Source: Burkholderiales bacterium (lineage in GTDB: Bacteria > Pseudomonadota > Gammaproteobacteria > Burkholderiales > CAIKXV01). From it: a stretch of DNA of 5,321 nucleotides. Below are positions 1-5,061 of this stretch, piece by piece. Made by a program: the position numbers and the translations under genes. The stretch covers positions 1 through 5,321 of the forward strand of contig JACMMK010000415.1 of NCBI GenBank assembly GCA_014379045.1, written 5' to 3'. The notes under the pieces were generated by a model that ran no database searches, was not told the DNA's origin, and saw only the letters and a program-made list of their open reading frames with translations. Each line of letters opens with the position of its first letter. Position 1 is the stretch's first letter.

Positions 1-178
1 CGAGCACGCGCGCGACCAGATCGGTGGTCCCCCCGGGCACGTTCGCGACGACGACGCGCACCGGTTTCAGCGGATAACCGCCGGGGCCGCGGCCTTGCGC
101 GCTGGCGTGGCCCGCGCCCCATAGGCAGGCGATGAACACGATCGCGCCGACCGGGCGGCCGGCAGCGAAGTTCGACAC
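1..178 (-). CDS. Bug/TctC-family periplasmic solute-binding protein, N-terminal part
   Basis: This gene encodes the first 59 residues of a tripartite tricarboxylate transporter receptor-type protein (Bug family), which binds small, usually carboxylated, solutes in the periplasm; the rest lies beyond position 1. The proposed GTG start is at 178-176, 4 bases after the lyase stop codon, with a weak GAGGG about 11 bases upstream; no in-frame ATG fits. Residues 1-27 look like a Sec signal peptide: a hydrophobic core (VGAIVFIACLWGAG) ending in Ala-Ser-Ala before Gln-Gly. The mature start has the family pattern GYPLKPVRVVV followed by PGGTTD, the conserved N-terminal ligand-loop motif. After the cleavage site, 18 of 32 residues match the complete Bug protein two genes upstream, so the two are paralogues. 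Residues before PGG read Ala-Asn-Val where that paralogue has Pro-Phe-Ala. The tight spacing suggests co-transcription with the lyase. The ligand is unknown. The family call is firm; the exact start is fairly likely. Confidence 0.86.
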   Translation of the reverse strand, partial: MSNFAAGRPVGAIVFIACLWGAGHASAQGRGPGGYPLKPVRVVVANVPGGTTDLVARVL

Positions 179-182
179 GTGC

Positions 183-1043
183 CTAACGGCCCTCGTAGCC
201 CGCACCGCGTGCGAACCAGTCCGCGGTGGCGACGATCGCTTCGCGCTGGTCGAACGTGGCCATGTCGTCGGCCATCGTCGAGGCCTCGCCGTGCTGCTGC
301 AGGGTCGCGAACACGCGCTGCATCGCGCGGATCGCCGCGCGCTGCGCATCCGAAGGGATGATCTCGATCCGGTAGCCCATGCGCTCGAGTTCGCTCGCCG
401 ATACCAGCGGCGTCTTGCCGCCGAAGAACATGTTGATCAGCACGGGTTTCGCGAACAGTGTCGGGATGCGTTCGATCTGCTCGAGCGTCGTCGGCGCTTC
501 GATGAACAGGACATCGGCGCCGGCCTCGGCATAGCGATGTGCCCGTTCCACCGCGGCGTCGAAGCCCTCGACCGCGACGGCATCGGTGCGCGCGATGATC
601 ACGATGTCGGGGTCGGCATCCTTCGCCGCCTTCAGCACCGGCACGAAGTCGGCAGCGGGCACCAGCGACTTGTCGTTCAGATGCCCGCAGCGCTTCGGAA
701 ACGTCTGATCCTCGAGATGCACGCCGGCCAGACCGATACGCGCGAACTGCCGGATCACCCGGTACGCGTTCAGCGCGTTGCCATAGCCGGTATCGGCGTC
801 TCCGATCACCGGACAGTCGACGGCATCGCAGATCTCGGCCAGGCGCTGCACGATGTGCGACGGATCGATCAGGTTGATGTCGGGCACGCCGGTCGAACGC
901 GCGATGCCGCCCCCGGTCGCGTAGAGCGCGTCGAAACCCGCCATGCGCCCGAGGCGGGCCGACATGCCATCGTAGATGCCCGGGGCGATGACCATTGCCG
1001 GGCGCGCCATCAGTGCGCGCAGTTGCTTCGCTTGAGTGCTCAT
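183..1043 (-). CDS. Isocitrate lyase/PEP mutase superfamily C-C lyase (2-methylisocitrate lyase-like)
   Basis: This 286-residue cytoplasmic TIM-barrel enzyme belongs to the isocitrate lyase/PEP mutase superfamily, whose lyases cleave 2-hydroxy or 2-alkyl dicarboxylates and tricarboxylates to an oxo acid plus a second acid. Visible motifs, matched from memory to E. coli PrpB, are Asp55 in GVPD, the Mg-binding GDADTGYGN (Asp82, Asp84), Glu111 in HLEDQ, the catalytic loop Lys-Arg-Cys-Gly-His at 117-121 with Cys119, ARTDA at 151-155, and Glu182. The catalytic cysteine marks a lyase rather than a PEP mutase or phosphonopyruvate hydrolase. The segment at 204-209 is Asn-Met-Phe-Phe-Gly-Gly, where relatives usually carry Thr-Glu or Val-Glu, so the exact substrate is uncertain. 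The frame is open further upstream, but ATG at 1043 is chosen because it gives the family's usual N-terminus and a 4-base ATGA overlap with the upstream Bug gene, implying translational coupling. GGGGA lies 10 bases upstream. Such genes are often annotated carboxyvinyl-carboxyphosphonate phosphorylmutase or oxaloacetate decarboxylase. Confidence 0.93.
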   Translation of the reverse strand: MSTQAKQLRALMARPAMVIAPGIYDGMSARLGRMAGFDALYATGGGIARSTGVPDINLIDPSHIVQRLAEICDAVDCPVIGDADTGYGNALNAYRVIRQFARIGLAGVHLEDQTFPKRCGHLNDKSLVPAADFVPVLKAAKDADPDIVIIARTDAVAVEGFDAAVERAHRYAEAGADVLFIEAPTTLEQIERIPTLFAKPVLINMFFGGKTPLVSASELERMGYRIEIIPSDAQRAAIRAMQRVFATLQQHGEASTMADDMATFDQREAIVATADWFARGAGYEGR

Positions 1044-2032
1044 TCGATGCGTATCCCCGCTTCCTTGATCAGTTTGCCCCAGCGCACGATGTCGGCGGAC
1101 ACGATCTTCTGAAACCGCTCCGGCGTTCCGGTGTCGACTTCGAGCCCGGTTTCGGCGAGTCGATCGCGCAGCGGCTGTTCGGTGACCACGCGGTTCACCG
1201 TCGCGTTCAACCATTGCACCATCGCACGCGGCATCGAGGCCGGGCCGAGCACGCCGTACCAGGTGTCGTAGTCGTAGCCGGGCACGCCCGATTCGGCGAT
1301 CGTCGGCAGATCGGGAAACGCCGGCGAGCGTTTCGCGCCGGAGACCCCGAGCGCGCGCAGTTTGCCCGCGCGCACGAAACCGGCCGCGGCCGGCATCGTC
1401 GCGATCATCATCTGCACCTGTCCGGCGAGCGTGTCGGCGAGCGCCGGGCCGGCGCCCTTGTACGGCACGTGCAGCAACTTGATACCGGCAAGGCGTTCGA
1501 ACAACTCGACCGCGATATGCGCCGAGCTGCCCACGCCACCGGACCCGTAACTGAGTTCCTTCGTCTTCACGAAACCGACGAACTCCTTCACCGACTTCAC
1601 CGGCAATGCCGTATTCACGACCAGCACGTTCGGCGTCACCCCGACCAGCGAGATCGCCGCGAAGTCTTTCTCGGTGTTGAACGGCAGCTTCTTGTAGAGC
1701 GTCGCGTTGAACGTCATTCCCTGGTGATTCATGATCAACGTGTAGCCGTCACCGGCCGCGCGCGCGACGATCTCGGCGGCGATCGTGCCCCCGGCGCCGC
1801 CGCGATTGTCGACCACCAACGGTTGGCCGAGCTCCTCGGACAAGCGCTGGCTCACCATCCGCGAAATGATGTCGGTGGTCCCACCCGGGGCGAACGGCAC
1901 CATGAAGCGGATCGACTTCAGCGGGTAGCCTGCCGGCCCCTTGCCCTGTGCGTTGACACTCGTCGACATGGCGGCGAACAGCGCGACGCAGCCGAGCGCC
2001 GATCGTGCAATGAAAGCGGCATGAAGCGACAC
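1040..2032 (-). CDS. Bug/TctC-family tripartite tricarboxylate transporter substrate-binding protein
   Basis: This complete 330-residue Bug-family periplasmic binding protein has the usual length for the family (about 320-330). A GTG start at 2032-2030 is chosen because GGAGGAG sits 5 bases upstream; an ATG seven codons earlier would overlap this strong ribosome binding site. The signal peptide spans about residues 1-28 with Arg10, a hydrophobic stretch, and Val-Asn-Ala before Gln29. The mature protein shows the hallmark blocks in order: GYPLKSIRFMVPFAPGGTTD, then VVDNRGGAGGTIAAE, GDGYTL, the HVPYKG loop, and a C-terminal WYGVLGP segment with PRAMVQWLN. These proteins trap carboxylates for a TctAB permease or act as sensors; no permease gene is present here. 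Its stop codon overlaps the lyase ATG (ATGA), and it follows the sulfatase by 87 bases containing a perfect inverted repeat. The C-terminus matches the upstream partial Bug protein at about 40 of 85 positions. The ligand cannot be assigned. Confidence 0.95.
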   Translation of the reverse strand: MSLHAAFIARSALGCVALFAAMSTSVNAQGKGPAGYPLKSIRFMVPFAPGGTTDIISRMVSQRLSEELGQPLVVDNRGGAGGTIAAEIVARAAGDGYTLIMNHQGMTFNATLYKKLPFNTEKDFAAISLVGVTPNVLVVNTALPVKSVKEFVGFVKTKELSYGSGGVGSSAHIAVELFERLAGIKLLHVPYKGAGPALADTLAGQVQMMIATMPAAAGFVRAGKLRALGVSGAKRSPAFPDLPTIAESGVPGYDYDTWYGVLGPASMPRAMVQWLNATVNRVVTEQPLRDRLAETGLEVDTGTPERFQKIVSADIVRWGKLIKEAGIRIE

Positions 2033-2037
2033 GTCAT

Positions 2038-2044
2038 CTCCTCC
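2038..2044 (-). promoter_or_regulatory. Strong ribosome binding site GGAGGAG
   Basis: GGAGGAG on the minus strand lies 5 bases before the GTG at 2032-2030 and decides the start of the complete Bug gene. It is the strongest Shine-Dalgarno sequence in the window, consistent with high expression of a periplasmic binding protein. Confidence 0.8.
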
Positions 2045-2050
2045 AGGGGG

Positions 2051-2067
2051 CACGCGTTCGACGCGTG
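2051..2067 (-). repeat. Perfect 7-bp inverted repeat in the leader of the Bug gene
   Basis: CACGCGT and ACGCGTG flank a 3-base centre, giving a perfect 7-bp stem in RNA or a 17-bp palindromic site in DNA. It ends 6 bases before the GGAGGAG ribosome binding site. No T-run follows, so it is not a standard intrinsic terminator. It could be an operator, an mRNA-stabilising hairpin at an operon segment boundary, or chance in GC-rich DNA. The structure is seen directly; its function is inferred. Confidence 0.5.
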
Positions 2068-2119
2068 AAGTTGCGCACGCGCTCTATGGCACGTTGATTG
2101 GATACGATCGATCGGCGAA

Positions 2120-3649
2120 TTATGCCATTCCGATCGGCTCCGGCAGCGGCTCGCGCCAGTCGCGCGACCGGCTCATCGCCATCTCGACCAGTTCGCGCTG
2201 CAGCGTTGCGTAATCGGCATTGCCGAACAGGTTGTCCATTTCGGTGGGGTCGTCGTCGAGGCGATAGAGCTCGCCCGCCCCTGACCCGAGTTCGAGCGTC
2301 AGTTTCGCGTGCTCCGTGCGCACGCAACGCAGATCGAGCGCGAGCCCGGTGCGCGACGGATGCATCCGCCACTCGTTGTAGGCGAAGTCGCGGCTGCCGG
2401 TGCCCTCGATCAGCGGGCGCAGGCTCTTGCCCTGCAGCGGGCCCGAGGCCTCGACGCCGCAGTAGTCGTACAGCGTCGGCGCGGTGTCGAGCGTCGACAC
2501 CGGGTCGTGCACGACCCGGTTCATCGGAATGCCCGGACCGCGCGCGATGAAGCCGACGCGCAGCAGACCTTCGTACATCATCGGGCCCTTCAGGATCAGC
2601 CCGTGGTCACCGAGCCAGTCGCCGTGATCGGTGGTGTAGATCACCAGCGTGTTCTCAGCGAGCCCCAGGTCGTGCAGCGCGATCATCATCCGCCCGACGT
2701 TGTGGTCGATCAGCGAGATCATGCTGTAGTAGTTCGCGATCAGGTGGCGCAGCTGTTCGTCGGTCTGGTCGGGCACGCGTGAGCCTTTGGCGCGGTGCGC
2801 GACCATGTCGGGACGCGTCAACTGCGGTGTGCCGTCGAGACTCGCGCGATGCCACCACGGGCGCCGGTCGAGGTCGCGGGTGCGATGCACCGGCAGATCG
2901 ACTTCGTCCGGGTGGTGCATGCGGCTCCAGGGCTCGGGCGCGTCGAACGGATGATGTGGATCGGGAAACGAGGCCCACGCCACGAACGGTCGTTCGCGCT
3001 GCGCGCGCATGAACTCGATCGTGCGATCGCCGACCCAGGTCGAGTTGTGGAACGCCGGGGGCAGTGCCGAGTGCCAGGTCTGCGCCGCGCCGACATCGGG
3101 GGCGAGGCGGGTGGCATAGCGCTGGTTCTTCCACTCGCCGAGACCGTCGCCGTAGTACCAGCGCTCGTACGCCTGGCCGCCGGGCGGCGCCTGCGGCAGC
3201 GTGCGATTGTGGCCTTCGACGACCAGTTCGACATGCTTGAAACCCATGTACGGGCCGGCCCACCCGGGCGGGTAGTCGCGCATGTTGAATTCGCACTCGG
3301 GCGTGCCGGTCGGCTCGAAGGTGTGCTTGGTCGAGAAATGCGCCTTGCCGAGGAATCCGGTCGCGTAGCCGGCGCGCGCGAACGTGCCGCCGAAGCCGGC
3401 TGCGCCGATGTGGGGGTCGAGGTCGATGCCGTTGTCCCACACCCGGTGGTTCAGCGGCAGCAAACCGGTCAGGATCGACGCGCGCGCCGGTTGGCAGACA
3501 TTGTTCGGCGTGATGCACGCGGCGAAACGCGTGCCCTGCTGCGCGAGCAGGTCCAGATGCGGTGTCTTTACACGGCGCCCCTCGAAACCGAAGCAGTCGC
3601 CGCGCTGCTGGTCGGAGGTGATGAAGAGCACGTTGCGCGGTCGGGTCAT
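2120..3649 (-). CDS. Cytoplasmic Cys-type sulfatase (arylsulfatase / phosphonate monoester hydrolase-like)
   Basis: This 509-residue member of the alkaline-phosphatase superfamily sulfatases hydrolyses sulfate esters, or in some subgroups phosphonate or phosphate esters, using a formylglycine made from an active-site cysteine. The N-terminus RNVLFITSDQQRGD carries metal ligands Asp13 and Gln14. The sulfatase signature Cys52-Gln-Pro-Ala-Arg56 fits the CxPxR recognition motif of formylglycine-generating enzyme. GKAHF at 101-105 (Lys102, His104) and His232-His233 in the DPHHPF segment are typical active-site positions. Asp341-His342 in TTDHGDWLGDHG complete the metal site, with Lys354 in LKGP. 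The C-terminus has the usual GELYRLDDDPTEMDNLF. No signal peptide is present, so it should act in the cytoplasm. The ATG at 3649 overlaps the aminotransferase stop as ATGA and has no clear ribosome binding site, suggesting translational coupling. The same frame stays open upstream inside the aminotransferase gene, but that part is an arginine-rich shadow. No activating enzyme gene is visible here. The family is firm; the substrate is unknown. Confidence 0.94.
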   Translation of the reverse strand: MTRPRNVLFITSDQQRGDCFGFEGRRVKTPHLDLLAQQGTRFAACITPNNVCQPARASILTGLLPLNHRVWDNGIDLDPHIGAAGFGGTFARAGYATGFLGKAHFSTKHTFEPTGTPECEFNMRDYPPGWAGPYMGFKHVELVVEGHNRTLPQAPPGGQAYERWYYGDGLGEWKNQRYATRLAPDVGAAQTWHSALPPAFHNSTWVGDRTIEFMRAQRERPFVAWASFPDPHHPFDAPEPWSRMHHPDEVDLPVHRTRDLDRRPWWHRASLDGTPQLTRPDMVAHRAKGSRVPDQTDEQLRHLIANYYSMISLIDHNVGRMMIALHDLGLAENTLVIYTTDHGDWLGDHGLILKGPMMYEGLLRVGFIARGPGIPMNRVVHDPVSTLDTAPTLYDYCGVEASGPLQGKSLRPLIEGTGSRDFAYNEWRMHPSRTGLALDLRCVRTEHAKLTLELGSGAGELYRLDDDPTEMDNLFGNADYATLQRELVEMAMSRSRDWREPLPEPIGMA

Positions 3650-4830
3650 TGCGGCGCGGCGGTTTCGCTCAGGTAATCCATCGCGGCGCTGACCCCGCCT
3701 TTGCGGTGCGGCACGCCAGCGAGCCCGAGTCCCATCTCGCAGCCGGCGAGCGTGCCCATCAGCATCAGATCGTTGAAGTCGCCCAGATGTCCGATCCGGA
3801 ACACGCGGCCGGCGAGTTTGCCCAGGCCGCTGCCGAGCGACATGTCGAAGTGCTGCAGCACCACCTTGCGATACGCGGCTTCGTCGAAGCCCTCCGGCAT
3901 GCGGATCGCCGTCAACGCGGCGGAGTGCTCGGCCTCGTCGACGCACTGGATCTCTAGCCCCCAGGCGCGCACCGCACGACGCGTCGCCTCGGCATGGCGC
4001 CGATGCCGCGCGAACACGTGGTCGAGGCCCTCTTCCTGAAGCATCGCCAGCGCTTCGCGCAGGCCAAACAGCAGGTTGGTGGACGGCGTGTACGGAAAAA
4101 ACCCGTTCGCATTCGGCCCGAGCATCTCCTGCCAGCTCCAGAACGACTTCGGCAGTGTCGACTGCTTCGTCGCGGCGAGGCCTTTGGCCGACACCGCGTT
4201 GAACGACAGCCCCGGCGGCAGCATCAAGCCTTTCTGAGAACCGCCGACGGTGACGTCGACGCCCCATTCGTCATGGCGGTAGTCGATCGAGCCGAGCGAG
4301 GAGATGGTGTCGACCAGCAGCAGCGCCGGGTGCCCGGCGCGATCGAGTGCGCGGCGGATCTCGGGGATGCGTGAGGTGACGCCGGTCGAGGTCTCGTTGT
4401 GCACGACGCAGACTGCCTTGATCTCGTGCCGGGTGTCGCGCGCGAGGCGGGCTTCGATCGCATCGGGGTCGGCACCGCGCCGCCATGCATCGTCGCCGAC
4501 GGCGAGGAACTCGGGCACCACACCCATCCGCTCGGCCATGCCCTTCCATAACGACGCGAAGTGCCCGGTCTCGTACATCAGCACCTTGTCCCCCGCCGAC
4601 AGCGTGTTCACCAGCGCCGCTTCCCACGCGCCGGTGCCCGAGGCAGGAAACACGATGACCGGCTGGGTGGTCTGGAACACCGCCTTCAGACCTTCGAGCA
4701 CCTCGTGCCCCAGGCGCTGGAACTCGGGACCGCGATGGTCGATCGTCGGCCGGTCGATCGCGCGCAGCACCCGGTCGGGAACGTTGGTGGGGCCGGGAAT
4801 CTGCAGGAAATGGCGGCCTGACGAGTGCAT
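3646..4830 (-). CDS. Class V PLP aminotransferase, serine-glyoxylate / alanine-glyoxylate type
   Basis: This 394-residue fold-type I, class V aminotransferase resembles serine-glyoxylate aminotransferase (SgaA of methylotrophs), which makes glycine from glyoxylate using serine or alanine as amino donor in the cytoplasm. Evidence in order: PGPTNVPDRVLRAI at 12-25, DHRGPEF at 31-37, the PLP phosphate-binding SGTGAWE at 64-70, HNETSTGV at 144-151, Asp174 in LVDTISSLGS contacting the PLP ring nitrogen, the Schiff-base Lys200 in GGSQKGLMLPPG, FFPYTPSTNLL at 244-254, and Arg345 in RIGHLGD for the substrate carboxylate. The length matches the family. ATG at 4830 is preceded by AAGGAG with 7 bases between. 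It follows a 231-bp gap and overlaps the sulfatase start by 4 bases, so it appears to lead the operon. A role with a different 2-oxo acid, or in 2-aminoethylphosphonate use, is possible, but overall similarity favours the glyoxylate group. Confidence 0.94.
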   Translation of the reverse strand: MHSSGRHFLQIPGPTNVPDRVLRAIDRPTIDHRGPEFQRLGHEVLEGLKAVFQTTQPVIVFPASGTGAWEAALVNTLSAGDKVLMYETGHFASLWKGMAERMGVVPEFLAVGDDAWRRGADPDAIEARLARDTRHEIKAVCVVHNETSTGVTSRIPEIRRALDRAGHPALLLVDTISSLGSIDYRHDEWGVDVTVGGSQKGLMLPPGLSFNAVSAKGLAATKQSTLPKSFWSWQEMLGPNANGFFPYTPSTNLLFGLREALAMLQEEGLDHVFARHRRHAEATRRAVRAWGLEIQCVDEAEHSAALTAIRMPEGFDEAAYRKVVLQHFDMSLGSGLGKLAGRVFRIGHLGDFNDLMLMGTLAGCEMGLGLAGVPHRKGGVSAAMDYLSETAAPQ

Positions 4831-4837
4831 CGAGGGT

Positions 4838-4843
4838 CTCCTT
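4838..4843 (-). promoter_or_regulatory. Ribosome binding site AAGGAG of the aminotransferase
   Basis: AAGGAG on the minus strand lies 7 bases before the ATG at 4830-4828. It supports that start and shows independent translation initiation of the first gene of the proposed operon. Confidence 0.75.
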
Positions 4844-4849
4844 GAGGAA

Positions 4850-4877
4850 GTGGGAGCGCCGGCTGCGAGCGCCCCAC
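4850..4877 (-). repeat. Inverted repeat / leader hairpin upstream of the aminotransferase
   Basis: On the minus strand GTGGGGCGC pairs with GCGCTCCCAC through six pairs (one G-U), one bulged C and three more pairs, leaving a 9-base loop. It ends 6 bases before the AAGGAG ribosome binding site. It could affect mRNA stability or translation. It is too imperfect, and in too GC-rich a setting, to claim a regulatory role. Confidence 0.35.
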
Positions 4878-4898
4878 GACGACGAACATGGGTCGCGG

Positions 4899-4904
4899 AT
4901 TGTA
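4899..4904 (-). promoter_or_regulatory. Possible -10 element (TACAAT)
   Basis: TACAAT on the minus strand differs from the sigma-70 consensus TATAAT at one position and is the clearest AT-rich hexamer in the gap before the aminotransferase. A start site about 7 bases downstream would give a leader of roughly 60 bases containing the hairpin at 4850-4877. No good -35 hexamer sits 16-18 bases upstream, so if real it is probably activator-dependent. Confidence 0.3.
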
Positions 4905-5061
4905 TGCACAGATGGACGGCATCTTGCCGCGATCCTGCATGCCAGGCACGCGCGCATCGTGGGTCTCGCGTCGCGCGATGGGCGAGTCGGGGCGCCGGGC
5001 AAGGTCGTGCGCCCGCCGAAGCACGACGGTCGCGTCCAGTCTCGTTGCCCGACGGGCTGCG

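Larger units (their letters stand above)
2033..2119 (-). other. Intergenic spacer between the sulfatase and Bug genes
   Basis: These 87 bases separate the sulfatase stop from the Bug GTG start. They hold a 10-base palindrome CGATCGATCG (2105-2114) just after the sulfatase stop, a 7-bp inverted repeat (2051-2067) and a strong ribosome binding site (2038-2044). I see no convincing -35/-10 pair and no T-tailed terminator, so read-through from the sulfatase is the simplest view. Confidence 0.6.
4831..5061 (-). other. Intergenic region ahead of the aminotransferase operon
   Basis: This 231-base gap between the upstream Bug stop and the aminotransferase start is the longest non-coding stretch and the likeliest place for a promoter. 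It holds a TACAAT hexamer, a leader hairpin and a ribosome binding site. Near the upstream Bug gene there are only short GC-rich stems (4996-5015 and 5047-5057) without T-runs, so no intrinsic terminator can be called. Reading frames crossing it are arginine-rich and overlap flanking genes, so no gene is proposed. Confidence 0.6.

Noticed and set aside
132..1112. Long plus-strand reading frame opposite the lyase (326 codons)
   Set aside because: Arginine- and histidine-rich translation without family features, antisense to a gene with full catalytic motifs; a GC-rich shadow frame.
1044..1214. Upstream extension of the lyase frame by 57 codons
   Set aside because: The extension is arginine-rich and lies inside the Bug gene; the ATG at 1043 gives the family's normal N-terminus and an ATGA junction.
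995..2068. Long plus-strand reading frame opposite the Bug gene (357 codons)
   Set aside because: Low-complexity, arginine-rich antisense of a clearly conserved binding protein.
2105..2114. Palindrome CGATCGATCG after the sulfatase stop
   Set aside because: Short self-complementary GATC repeats are frequent by chance in this composition; nothing ties it to a site or element.
3650..4267. Upstream extension of the sulfatase frame
   Set aside because: It overlaps the aminotransferase out of frame and encodes arginine-rich non-conserved sequence; sulfatase homology begins at the ATG at 3649.
4996..5057. Possible terminator of the upstream Bug gene
   Set aside because: Only a 5-bp stem with a 10-base loop (4996-5015) and a 4-bp stem (5047-5057) are present, neither followed by a T-run.
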